DNA of 64,000 nucleotides from the NCBI RefSeq assembly GCF_016901135.1, contig NZ_JAFEVL010000003.1:372001-436000 (forward strand), given 5' to 3'. Numbering within the stretch: position 1 is the stretch's first letter; every line of letters begins with the position of its first letter. The notes under the pieces are model-generated. The model did no database searches. It had not been told where the DNA came from and was given only the letters and a program-made list of their open reading frames with translations. A program made the translations under genes and the position numbers. This DNA comes from Martinezella lusitana (GTDB taxonomy: Bacteria > Pseudomonadota > Alphaproteobacteria > Rhizobiales > Rhizobiaceae). Shown here in pieces: positions 31,954 through 40,133 of the stretch.

Positions 31954-32795
31954 TGCTCGCCCTCCTTGGTTTGGATGCGAACATAGAAGAACGTGCCGAC
32001 CAGTCCGAACAGGCTGATGACCAGCGCCGCGGCTGCCGCCTGCCCGACGTTCAGATCATAGAAGGCCTTGCGATAGGCGAGCGTCGAAAGCAGTTCGCTC
32101 GAAAAGGCCGGGCCGCCCTGCGTGAGGATATAGACGAAATCGAAGGCGAGGAGCGACCAGATGACCGTCATGATCATCAGCAGCATGATGGTCGGCTTGA
32201 TGCCGGGAAGCAGCACGTAGCGCATCATCTGGAAATAGGTAGCGCCTTCGATACGGGCGGCCTCGATCTGCTCTTGTGGCACCTGACGGAGCGCTGCGAA
32301 AAAGATCACGCAGAGAAAACCCCACCAATGCCAGAGGTCGACGGTCGCGACGCCGAAGAGCGCGATAGGCGGCTGGGTCAATGGATTGGGGATCGGCAGC
32401 CCATATTTCTTGAGAAGGCCGAATACGCCGGTAACCGGGCTATAGATCATGCCCTGCCAGACGCGCGCCGTAATCGCCGTGGCAATGACTACAGGCAGGA
32501 AATAGACGACTTGAAAGAAGTTGCTGCCGCGGCGCACGACAAGCAGCATCGAGGCTGCCAACAATCCCATCAGCATGGGTACGGTCAGGAAGACTAGCAT
32601 CCAGATAATGTTGTTGCCGAGCGCCAGCCAGAAGACGCGATCGGCTGCGAGCGCCCGGAAATTGTCGAGGCCCGCAAAGGTGGGAGTCGAAATACCGTCC
32701 CAGCTGCAGAATGCGAGCGCCACCGTCAGCAAAGCCGGAACAAGGACGATGACGACGTTGATGATCATCGTCGGGACGAGATAGAGTCGATGCAT
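31950..32795 (-). CDS. sugar ABC transporter permease, MalF/UgpA type
   Basis: 281 residues from MHRLYLVPTMI at 32795, with GGAGG six bases upstream; the longer frame would run back into the binding-protein gene. Six or so membrane helices; coupling segment 'QEQIEAARIEGATYFQMMRYVLLPGIKPTI'. It pairs with the MalG-type permease, which it overlaps by four bases. Confidence 0.92.
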   Translation of the reverse strand: MHRLYLVPTMIINVVIVLVPALLTVALAFCSWDGISTPTFAGLDNFRALAADRVFWLALGNNIIWMLVFLTVPMLMGLLAASMLLVVRRGSNFFQVVYFLPVVIATAITARVWQGMIYSPVTGVFGLLKKYGLPIPNPLTQPPIALFGVATVDLWHWWGFLCVIFFAALRQVPQEQIEAARIEGATYFQMMRYVLLPGIKPTIMLLMIMTVIWSLLAFDFVYILTQGGPAFSSELLSTLAYRKAFYDLNVGQAAAAALVISLFGLVGTFFYVRIQTKEGEQ

Positions 32796-32847
32796 ATTAT
32801 CCTCCGGGGAAGGGCGGCGCCTCCTGCGCCACCCTGCTGCGCTCAGG

Positions 32848-34167
32848 TCAGACGCGCGGCGGGACCGCTGGTGCCTTGCCGGCATCGCGTTCCTGCTTGA
32901 AAGTTTCGTCGAGCTTCTTGAGGAAGTCGGCCGAGGTCGTCTTCTTGAGCCAGACCTCTTCCATGCCGCTGACCAGATAGGTGTCGGTGGCTGGCGGCAG
33001 GAAGGTCCAGGTCGTGTAGCCGTATTTGCCCGCGCTGACGGCAACGGACAGTTCCTTCATGGCTTCTTCGTAGAGCGGCAACACCTTGTCGGACAGCTTG
33101 ACCTTGGAAAGATCCGCCAGCGGCAGGTTCCATTCGCCCTGCCAGACGGAGTTGATCTTGCTGTAGTAGTCGTCCGAGAACATGAAGTCGAGAACGGCTG
33201 CGGCACCATCGGCATTGCTGGATTTGGAATTGATCGAAAGCGTCGAGCCGATGCCGAGTGCGAAGATCGGATCGCCTTTTTCGCTTGGGAAGCCGACAAA
33301 GCCCGGCTCGGCATTGTTCTGCGGGAAATAGGTCTGGACGCTGGTGAAGTTCCAGGTGCCGGTGGGCGCCATGCCGGCCTGGCCGGTGGCGACTTGGGCG
33401 AAGGCCTGCTCGAGCGTCAGCGAGAAGTAGTTGTCGCCGAAATAGCCCTTGTCCCACCACTCGGCGAGCTTGTCGATCGAATGCACGAATGCGGGATCGG
33501 TCCACGGAATGGCACCTGTCAACGCCTTGTAGACATTCTCAGGCCCTGCGATCGAATTGAAGGCGATCGAGACATAATGCTCGTTGGCGGGTCGCCAATC
33601 GGCATTACCGGCGCCGAACGGCACGAGACCCTTGGCTTTCATCTCGTCGGCAAGCGCCTCGAATTCGGCGATCGTCGTCGGCACCTTCCATTTGTTCTGC
33701 CCGAACAAGGTTTTGTTGTAGAAGAGGCCAAGCGTTTCATAGGTCTTGGCGAGTGCATAGAGCTTGCCGTTATAACGACCCAAGTCGAGGAAGAGCGGCA
33801 AGAGGCGCTCGTTCCACCCGTATTTCTTGGCGTAGTCGTCGAGCGGCAACAACTGACCCGCCTGAGCCATGGAAGCGACATAGCTCGGGCCGGCGGTGAA
33901 AACGACATCAGGACCCGTGCTGGCCAGCATGGCGACACGCAACTGCTTGTCGAGGTCCGAGCCGCGGAAATCAATGCTCAGAAGGTCCTCCGGGTGTGCC
34001 GCATTGAACGGATCGACCAACAGGTTCTTCAGGTTGTCCTGGTTTTCCGGCGAAGCGGATTCATACCAGAAGGATACGGGTTTCTGATCCGCCGCAAAAG
34101 CGAAGCGGGACAAAAGCGGTAACGTGGCAAGGCCAAGGCCCGCCTTCAAAGCTGTACGTCTGTGCAT
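32848..34167 (-). CDS. sugar ABC transporter substrate-binding protein (family 1)
   Basis: 439 residues from MHRRTALKAG at 34167, preceded by GAGGAGAAAA. The N-terminus 'HRRTALKAGLGLATLPLLSRFAFAA' has a twin-arginine-like start and a signal peptide. The body is a family 1 solute-binding protein ('QLRVAMLASTGPDVVFTAGPSYVASMAQAGQLLPLDDY', 'ETLGLFYNKTLFGQNKWKVPTTIAEFEALADEMKAKG', 'GQAGMAPTGTWNF'). It binds a sugar or glycoside of unknown identity; co-transcription with the ADP-ribosylglycohydrolase-type enzyme suggests a substrate that needs N-glycoside or similar cleavage after uptake. Confidence 0.9.
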   Translation of the reverse strand: MHRRTALKAGLGLATLPLLSRFAFAADQKPVSFWYESASPENQDNLKNLLVDPFNAAHPEDLLSIDFRGSDLDKQLRVAMLASTGPDVVFTAGPSYVASMAQAGQLLPLDDYAKKYGWNERLLPLFLDLGRYNGKLYALAKTYETLGLFYNKTLFGQNKWKVPTTIAEFEALADEMKAKGLVPFGAGNADWRPANEHYVSIAFNSIAGPENVYKALTGAIPWTDPAFVHSIDKLAEWWDKGYFGDNYFSLTLEQAFAQVATGQAGMAPTGTWNFTSVQTYFPQNNAEPGFVGFPSEKGDPIFALGIGSTLSINSKSSNADGAAAVLDFMFSDDYYSKINSVWQGEWNLPLADLSKVKLSDKVLPLYEEAMKELSVAVSAGKYGYTTWTFLPPATDTYLVSGMEEVWLKKTTSADFLKKLDETFKQERDAGKAPAVPPRV

Positions 34168-34190
34168 CGGTTTTCTCCTCCATTTTGCTT

Positions 34191-35204
34191 TTATTCGGCG
34201 CTTGTCGAACCCCTGACGATGAGGTCGAAGGGCATTTCGACGGCCGTGCCTGCACCAGTCCTTGCCCCGCACAGGCGATCCATCAGCGTCTGTGCGGCGC
34301 GTTCTCCCATTTGCCGTTGAAATTGTGCGACCGTCGTCAGCGTCGGGGTGACGAGCTTGGCGGCCGAGATGTCGTCGAAGCCAACGACGGCGATATCCTC
34401 GGGAATGCGGATGCCGCGCTCGCGAAGCGACTGCATGACCCCGATTGCCATCAGGTCGTTGGCGGCGAAGATGGCGGTTGGCTGGAACTCTCCACCGAGA
34501 ATGCGTTCCGCGGCGCGGATGCCGCCCATTTCGGAGAATTCATCGTCGATGACGACATGATCGGTATGCCCGAACCTTGTAAGCGCCATGCGATAGCCTT
34601 CGATCCGGTGCGCCTGCGGGCCACCGCGACCGGCGACAAGCGCGATGCGCCTATGGCCGAGGCCGATCAGATATTCCGTCACCGCCTGCGCGGCCGCACG
34701 GCTGTCGACATAGATATCGTCCACCGGGATCTCGCCGCCGCGCTTCTTCGATGATTCAATTCGCACGACGGGAACACCCGCTTCGACCAGTGGACTGAAG
34801 TCCTTGGCCTTCAACGTGAAGAACACGCCGATCACGCCGTCGACGCGCCCCTGCCGCGCCCAATCGAGGAAGTGACGCTCACGCTCCGGCGTGCCATCCG
34901 TGTTGACGGTGATGACGTCGTAGCTCAGTCCGTCGGCGATCGATTGTATGCCGCGGATCAAGGACGGATAGAACGGGTTGGTGATGTCGGGCACGATGCA
35001 GGCGATGGTCATCGAGCGGCTCGTCTTGAGCGCCTGCGCGAAGCGGTTCGGTACATAACCGAGGTCTTTCGCGGCCTTGGTGATGCGTTCCCAGGTCTCG
35101 GCCGGGATCGATGCGCCGCCGCCACTCAAAACCATGGAAACGGTGGCCTGGGAAACCCCCGCCGCCTTTGCCACATCCTTCTGCGTTGCTCGGCCGTTCG
35201 TCAT
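34191..35204 (-). CDS. LacI-family transcriptional regulator
   Basis: 337 residues. Helix-turn-helix at 6-30 ('ATQKDVAKAAGVSQATVSMVLSGG'), hinge region to about 60, then a periplasmic-binding-protein-like effector domain ('IACIVPDITNPFYPSLIRGIQSIADG'). It is the first gene of the sugar-importer operon, with the binding protein 23 bases downstream. A palindrome lies 25 bases upstream of its start, so the whole operon, including the regulator, is probably repressed by it and induced by the imported sugar. Confidence 0.92.
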   Translation of the reverse strand: MTNGRATQKDVAKAAGVSQATVSMVLSGGGASIPAETWERITKAAKDLGYVPNRFAQALKTSRSMTIACIVPDITNPFYPSLIRGIQSIADGLSYDVITVNTDGTPERERHFLDWARQGRVDGVIGVFFTLKAKDFSPLVEAGVPVVRIESSKKRGGEIPVDDIYVDSRAAAQAVTEYLIGLGHRRIALVAGRGGPQAHRIEGYRMALTRFGHTDHVVIDDEFSEMGGIRAAERILGGEFQPTAIFAANDLMAIGVMQSLRERGIRIPEDIAVVGFDDISAAKLVTPTLTTVAQFQRQMGERAAQTLMDRLCGARTGAGTAVEMPFDLIVRGSTSAE

Positions 35205-35217
35205 TGATCGCCTAGTT

Positions 35218-35240
35218 ATACGTATTAGTGATACGTATCA
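35218..35240. promoter_or_regulatory. LacI-type operator upstream of the sugar operon
   Basis: TGATACGTATCA at 35229-35240 is a perfect 12-bp palindrome with the central CG usual in LacI-family operators. A second ATACGTAT, itself palindromic, lies at 35218-35225, 13 bases away centre to centre. Together they sit immediately upstream of the LacI-family gene. Confidence 0.6.
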
Positions 35241-35395
35241 ATAAACACCAGGATTGCCGGTTGTCAAGCGAGAGTTCGGATGTGGCACCCTGGGATCAGC
35301 GTGCCACGGTTGGGGCTGTTATTCAGAAAATGGACAGGCGGCCGCGCCCCTTTTGCCGCAGAGGGCGAGGATGATGCACGGCCGCGCGAACCGCA

Positions 35396-36367
35396 TCAGG
35401 GCTGCTGCGCGCCCGCCAGATGCTTGCGGAAGAAGGCGAGCATGGCGTCATTGAGCTCCTTGTGGAATTCGGCGCGATCGAAGCCCGGTCCATCGGCACA
35501 GATGACTGGCGCGGATTTCGCCAGTTCGGCTGGGCAGGGAGGCAGAAAGTCGAAGTGCTGGGAATTTGGCACGGCATGAAATTCGGGCTTTATCGGCAGT
35601 TCGCTGGCTATGTCGACGACGCTTTCCGGCGTCAAGCCGTCGCCGCCACGCTCCGAGCCCCAAAGCTGGACGGGCACCTTCACGGACTTGAAGCTCTCGG
35701 GCGTGAAGAAGATGCTGAGCGGGTCGGCGATCACGGCGGCCTTGATGCGTGGATCATGGGCGAGGTCAGGGAGCTCTCCCTTGTGGACCTGATCGCAAAG
35801 CGGGCTATCGTTGCCCTCGCACATCCTCAGGTGCTTGCCGAAATGCGGGTTGGCGCCGATGGCGATCAACGCGGTATATCCGCCGCGCGAGAAACCGAAC
35901 ATGCCGATGTGCCCCGTGTCGATCTTTGCCGAGTCCGGCCATGGGCCGAGCATGAAATCGATCGCTCGCTTGATGTCGGCCGGCCGCTCGACGAAGACCG
36001 AGAAGTCGTCAGTGCGGCTCTTGTCCAACGCGGTGTCGCCGGGATGATTGATGGCGACGACGACAAAGCCGGCATCCGCCAGTGTCTGGGCCGTGTCGCT
36101 GTGACCGACAAACGTACCGCCTCTGCCATGCGAGATGACGACAAGCGGCAACTTGTTACCCGCGACCGGACAATCCTTGGCGACAGACATGACGAAGGGG
36201 CCGAGTTTCACCTCACTTGTCGGCCGGACGCAGGGATACCAGACCCCTCCGCTCAGCGCCGGGAGCCGGCCATCGGCGGGAATCTGGATGAATTGGAAGC
36301 CGGCGGCATGCGCCAGCGAGGTCGTAAAACATAGAAAGACGGCAAGGATGAAGCTCAGGCGGATCAT
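35396..36367 (-). CDS. secreted alpha/beta hydrolase (dienelactone hydrolase/PAF-acetylhydrolase-like)
   Basis: 323 residues with a Sec signal peptide (1-22, 'ILAVFLCFTTSLAHAAG'). The alpha/beta hydrolase pattern is visible: oxyanion segment 'VVISHGRGG' (76-84), nucleophile elbow 'GFSRGG' with Ser160, and a C-terminal His in 'PNSQHFDFL'. A dimetal or Cys-rich site is not evident. Likely an exported or periplasmic esterase or lipase. The substrate is not readable from sequence. It lies upstream of the LacI gene on the same strand but is separated by 190 bases and an operator, so it is probably transcribed separately. Confidence 0.75.
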   Translation of the reverse strand: MIRLSFILAVFLCFTTSLAHAAGFQFIQIPADGRLPALSGGVWYPCVRPTSEVKLGPFVMSVAKDCPVAGNKLPLVVISHGRGGTFVGHSDTAQTLADAGFVVVAINHPGDTALDKSRTDDFSVFVERPADIKRAIDFMLGPWPDSAKIDTGHIGMFGFSRGGYTALIAIGANPHFGKHLRMCEGNDSPLCDQVHKGELPDLAHDPRIKAAVIADPLSIFFTPESFKSVKVPVQLWGSERGGDGLTPESVVDIASELPIKPEFHAVPNSQHFDFLPPCPAELAKSAPVICADGPGFDRAEFHKELNDAMLAFFRKHLAGAQQP

Positions 36368-36543
36368 GTGATCGCTCCGTTAGCGAGAAGTGCTCATCGG
36401 TAGGCTCGGCATCGCACCCGCAACGATCGGAGGCTGCCATCAGCGACCACCTCGGAATTGCTTGCGGCCATTTCGGGAGGCCGAACTGCTACCTTGCATA
36501 AACAGATAGCTTGTTATATACATACTGTAAATCCGAGGCATTC

Positions 36544-36870
36544 ATGACCGACTCGATCCAAGTTCAATTGCGAAAGGGCGCCCTTGATCTATGCGTCCTG
36601 GCCGTGCTGTCGCGGGGCGAAAGCTATGGCTATGAAATCGCCAGCACCCTGGTCGCGGCCGTCGGCATGGGGGAAGGCACGATCTATCCTCTGATGCGCC
36701 GGATGCAGAATGACGGCCTGGTGGCCACCCGTATCGTCGAGTCGACCAACGGGCCGCCGCGGAAATATTACCGGCTCACGCCGCTGGGCCAGACGGTTTT
36801 CGAAGCTCATCGCCGCGACTGGCGCTCCTTTGCGGATGCAGTCGATAAACTTCTTGAGGATTTGCCATGA
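36544..36870 (+). CDS. PadR-family transcriptional regulator
   Basis: 108 residues from the ATG at 36544 (MTDSIQVQLRKG), with GAGG seven bases upstream. Winged-helix PadR signature: 'QLRKGALDLCVLAVLSRGESYGYEIASTL', then 'GEGTIYPLMRRMQNDGLVATR' and 'GPPRKYYRLTPLGQ'. PadR proteins usually repress their own operon. This one overlaps the following DUF1700 gene by four bases, a standard arrangement in which PadR controls a membrane-stress-type pair. Confidence 0.93.
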   Translation: MTDSIQVQLRKGALDLCVLAVLSRGESYGYEIASTLVAAVGMGEGTIYPLMRRMQNDGLVATRIVESTNGPPRKYYRLTPLGQTVFEAHRRDWRSFADAVDKLLEDLP

Positions 36871-37460
36871 CCAGGGACGCCTTCTTGCGCACGCTGAGAC
36901 TGGGGCTTGCCGGTCTGCCGCCTCAAGAGATCGAGGATATTATTGCGGACTACGCCGCCCATTTCGCCGAATCCGACGCTTCGGGCCGGAGCGAGCAGGA
37001 CGTCGCCGCTGCGTTGGGCGACCCGGCCAGAATTGCCAGGGAATTGCGCGCCGAAGCGGGGCTGCGTCGTTTCGAGGCCCATTGGAGCGTGTCGAACCTG
37101 CTGGCGGCCGCGATGGCGCTGGCCGGCCTTGCGATCGTCGACATCCTTTTCCTGCTGCCGCTGCTGATCGTCACGATCTTCATTGCAGTCGGCCTGGCGA
37201 TCGCGTTGGCGGCCATCGGCGCGGTCGGTGTGAAGATCATCTTCACCACATTGCTGTTCCACCTTGGCGGGCCGATGATTGGAACAATAGCCCACTTGCT
37301 CATCGGGGCTGGACTTGTGAGTTGCCTGCTCGGCGGCGGCGCTTTGCTGTTGATGGGACTGGGCGCGGGCATACGAATGCTCGGCCATTATGCCCGGCTG
37401 CATTTCCGCCTGGCCCAACCGGACCAAACAGCGTTTGAACATTTCATCACATTGCGTTGA
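36867..37460 (+). CDS. DUF1700-family membrane protein
   Basis: 197 residues. An N-terminal soluble part ('FLRTLRLGLAGLPPQEIEDIIADYAAHFAESDASGRSEQDVAAALGDPARIARELRAE', about 5-65) is the conserved DUF1700/HAAS segment, followed by three or four hydrophobic helices ('LLAAAMALAGLAIVDILFLLPLLIVTIFIAVGLAIALAAIGAVG', 'LLIGAGLVSCLLGGGALLLMGLGAG'). Its biochemical role is unknown. It is translationally coupled to padR and followed by the DUF2807 gene after 12 bases. Confidence 0.85.
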   Translation: MTRDAFLRTLRLGLAGLPPQEIEDIIADYAAHFAESDASGRSEQDVAAALGDPARIARELRAEAGLRRFEAHWSVSNLLAAAMALAGLAIVDILFLLPLLIVTIFIAVGLAIALAAIGAVGVKIIFTTLLFHLGGPMIGTIAHLLIGAGLVSCLLGGGALLLMGLGAGIRMLGHYARLHFRLAQPDQTAFEHFITLR

Positions 37461-37472
37461 AGGAGCTGGACA

Positions 37473-38180
37473 ATGATTGGCAAGTTGGCATTCGTCGCGA
37501 CAGCGGGATCGATCAGTGCAATCGTCTTTCTGGCGCTGGGTATCGGGCTTTCCGGTCGGGATTGGGCCGACGCAAGGCATTTGTGGGGTGCAAGGCAATC
37601 CAGCTGCGGATCAGCCACATCCACCGGCCAGCAGGTTACCCTGCCTTTCACCGCCACCGACAATCTGGTGATCGATCTGCCGGCTTCGGTCCGCTATCAG
37701 CCGGGGGACAAGGCGGAAGCTGTCGTGAGCGGCGATCCAGCGCTTATCGACCATGTGCGGATGGAAGGCGGCAGGTTGAGCTTGGATTGCGATCCGGGCT
37801 GGCTTGAATCTCAGCTCAATGTCAGCCTGTCGGGGCCGGCGATATCAAACTGGAAACTGCTCGGCAGCGGCGATCTTACCTTGTCGCAGATCAATCAGCC
37901 GCAGCTGCGGCTGAGCATCCGGGGAAGCGGCAGCGTTGCCGCCACCGGAACCGCCGATACGGTCGGCCTGAACATCTCCGGCTCGGGCGCGGCGCGGCTC
38001 AAGGACCTGACTGCCAAATCCGTGCAGATAGACATTCGGGGCAGCGGCGACGCGCAAATGACCGCTCAGGCGGATGCGGACGTTTCGATTTCCGGAAGCG
38101 GCAATGTCGAGCTGTTCGGGCGCCCGATCCTGCGGCGTTCGGAAATCAGAGGCAGTGGCCGCATCGTGCAGGTGCCGTAG
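37473..38180 (+). CDS. DUF2807 (head GIN domain) surface protein
   Basis: 235 residues with an N-terminal signal or anchor helix ('IGKLAFVATAGSISAIVFLALGIGL'). The rest is the repetitive right-handed beta fold of DUF2807 proteins, built from strands with repeated 'GSG' turns ('LLGSGDLTLSQI', 'IRGSGSVAATG', 'ISGSGAARLKDL', 'IRGSGDAQMTA', 'ISGSGNVELFG', 'IRGSGRIVQV'). It probably lies outside the inner membrane. Third gene of the PadR operon; function unknown, possibly cell-envelope related. Confidence 0.82.
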   Translation: MIGKLAFVATAGSISAIVFLALGIGLSGRDWADARHLWGARQSSCGSATSTGQQVTLPFTATDNLVIDLPASVRYQPGDKAEAVVSGDPALIDHVRMEGGRLSLDCDPGWLESQLNVSLSGPAISNWKLLGSGDLTLSQINQPQLRLSIRGSGSVAATGTADTVGLNISGSGAARLKDLTAKSVQIDIRGSGDAQMTAQADADVSISGSGNVELFGRPILRRSEIRGSGRIVQVP

Positions 38181-38465
38181 CCTCGGCTGACCGATTATAG
38201 GCCCTGAGGCACCCGTCGGGACTATCCAATTAGCGCACTACTATCCGCTAAGCGACAGAAAAGCGGAATATTCGGTAGTGGCGCTCGCTTTGGCTCAATC
38301 TCATCCCAGCTTCCGAAGGCCGCAGCCACCGCGAGGCGCCGTGATCATGCGGCTCTCAAGCGAGACCTGGGGACATATATGCGCGTTTCTCACTCGATCG
38401 ATCAGTGTCGAAGCGTGTGCGGCAAGCGACTGGATGCGTGACAGAAACCAGCGGGGTTTTGGATT

Positions 38466-39245
38466 TTGGAGTCGAGTGTTCGAAAATTTGTGTTTCGCGA
38501 TCTTCAGAGAATCGATGGCTATATCGATCCGCCTGACGCCCTTGTCTTCCTGTCGTTAATCGGAAGGCAAAGGCAAGAGAATCTGCTCGGCGGCCTTGCG
38601 GAAATCGGCGTCTATTATGGGCGCTCTTATTTTCTGCTGCGCAAGATCAGTGCGCCTAACAGTAACGTACTTGCCATCGACCTCTTCGACATCGAAGAGG
38701 ATGATGCGCAATATCAGCGCTTTCTCGATAATGGCAGATCGCTGGGCATCCCTGTCGACGAAGAGCTCGTCATCTCCGGCGACAGCACCAGGCTCGATCC
38801 GCAAGCCATCATCGACAAGATCGGTCAGGTCCGCTTCTTCAGCATCGATGGCGGGCATCTGCTCCGCCACGTGCTTGCCGACAGCCATCTGGCCGAAAGC
38901 GTGCTGGCCGATCACGGCATCATTGCCTTCGACGACACGTTCAACCCTGCCTGGCCGGAGGTGACAATCGGCGTCTCGGATTTCCTGCGGAGAAACAGCG
39001 GCACATTTTCTGCCTTCTGCATGACGAAGTACAAGACCTATGTCTGTCGGCGGGATTTTCATGATTTCTATCAGGCTGCAATCAGCGAGGCGCTACATCT
39101 CAAGCCCTTCGAGCACGCGGAGATGGATTTCCTCGGCTCGAAGGTGATCCGGCTGCACAATCCCCTCAACCGCCGGGTTGCCTATGAGCTCCTGCAGCGA
39201 CTGGGCATGAGCGCGCTATCCGAATGGGCCTATCGCAACGGCTGA
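38466..39245 (+). CDS. class I SAM-dependent methyltransferase (Methyltransf_24-like)
   Basis: About 259 residues, but the start is uncertain: the frame opens after a stop at 38439 and no ATG is available near the N-terminus; TTG (38466) or GTG (38490) are the candidates. SAM-binding motif I is 'LAEIGVYYGRSYFLL' (45-58), with the acidic end of strand 2 in 'LAIDLFD' (69-75) and 'FFSIDGGH' as the motif around strand 4. Such proteins often methylate sugars or small molecules in polysaccharide or natural-product clusters. It is isolated, with its 3' end facing the Nit1C-type operon 25 bases away. Confidence 0.72.
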   Translation: MESSVRKFVFRDLQRIDGYIDPPDALVFLSLIGRQRQENLLGGLAEIGVYYGRSYFLLRKISAPNSNVLAIDLFDIEEDDAQYQRFLDNGRSLGIPVDEELVISGDSTRLDPQAIIDKIGQVRFFSIDGGHLLRHVLADSHLAESVLADHGIIAFDDTFNPAWPEVTIGVSDFLRRNSGTFSAFCMTKYKTYVCRRDFHDFYQAAISEALHLKPFEHAEMDFLGSKVIRLHNPLNRRVAYELLQRLGMSALSEWAYRNG

Positions 39246-39270
39246 ATGCGGGCCAGTGTATAGGCAACGG

Positions 39271-40131
39271 CTAACTATCCCGCAGCAGCGCGAACAAGGT
39301 CGCGATCTCCGTGCCGTCTGGGTGTAGCAGACGGCAGGCGACGCCGGTATCGTCAGGTCTCACGACGCTCAACTCGATGGTGATAGCGTCCCCAGCTCGG
39401 ATATTCCCTTTGAGGAAAACGTCTCGCCGCACGACCTCCAGGCGTTGCTCTGGAAACCACGCTTCCAGCGCTCGTGTCATGAGCGCCTGAAATTCCGCGA
39501 AATAGAAGAGACCGGCGCCATTGAACTCCTCTGCCATGGATGGCTTGAACCTGAAACTCTTCAGGTGCCGCCCGGTCGCAGGCGCCATGCCGAGATGCGT
39601 TTCCGCCGTGTCGCGGCGAAAGGCGGCGGCCGTGGCGGCAAGCTCGCTTGTCGCAAGCATATCGCCTTTGCTGCGAGCATGTTCGACGCGCACCAGAGAG
39701 CGATTGTCGCCTTCGATGCCGCGTCGGACGAAGGCGGAGATCAGCTCGACGTCCGCGATGCCGCGGCCACCAATGCTGAGATGATGCCGGCTCGAATATT
39801 GGGTCCGCGAGATCCGGTGCAGGGACGAGCGAATGGCCAGAACATCGTTGGCGCGCGCAAGCCGCAGCGTCGCGCCGGTCAGGGATGTCGCACAGATCGA
39901 GGCATAGACCTCGCGGCCGTCAGCGGTGCGGAAATCCGCATTGTCCATGCCGAGATGCCGCGCCAGCATCAGCCAGTGCCGGTGGCCCAGTTCCTTCATG
40001 AGCCAGGTCTCGGACAGTCCGGCCGGTGTCAGATGCGGCATGCCGAGAAGGACATATGGATCGAGCGCGCGCTCCATCAGCGCGCGTGCTGAGGGCGTCT
40101 GCGGCTGGGCATCGAGGACGGCGATGGTCAT
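39271..40131 (-). CDS. LnmK/Pnap_2097-type hot-dog acyltransferase/decarboxylase-like protein
   Basis: 286 residues. The N-terminal half, with 'LGMPHLTPAGLSETWLMKELGHRHWLMLARHLG', 'YASICATSLTGATL', 'NDVLAIRSSLHRISRTQYSSRH' and 'VELISAFVRR', follows the LnmK-type double hot-dog fold. The founding enzyme LnmK is a bifunctional acyltransferase/decarboxylase that loads a decarboxylated acyl group from methylmalonyl-CoA onto a carrier protein; Pnap_2097 proteins are predicted relatives in biosynthetic clusters. It is the last gene of the Nit1C-type operon, two bases after the flavoprotein gene. No acyl carrier protein is encoded nearby. Family assignment is from pattern memory and should be checked by profile search. 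Confidence 0.7.
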   Translation of the reverse strand: MTIAVLDAQPQTPSARALMERALDPYVLLGMPHLTPAGLSETWLMKELGHRHWLMLARHLGMDNADFRTADGREVYASICATSLTGATLRLARANDVLAIRSSLHRISRTQYSSRHHLSIGGRGIADVELISAFVRRGIEGDNRSLVRVEHARSKGDMLATSELAATAAAFRRDTAETHLGMAPATGRHLKSFRFKPSMAEEFNGAGLFYFAEFQALMTRALEAWFPEQRLEVVRRDVFLKGNIRAGDAITIELSVVRPDDTGVACRLLHPDGTEIATLFALLRDS

Positions 40132-40133
40132 GA

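Noticed and set aside
30001..31986. 661-codon plus-strand frame over the ADP-ribosylglycohydrolase and permease genes
   Set aside because: It crosses two well-supported genes on the other strand and has the composition of an antisense shadow.
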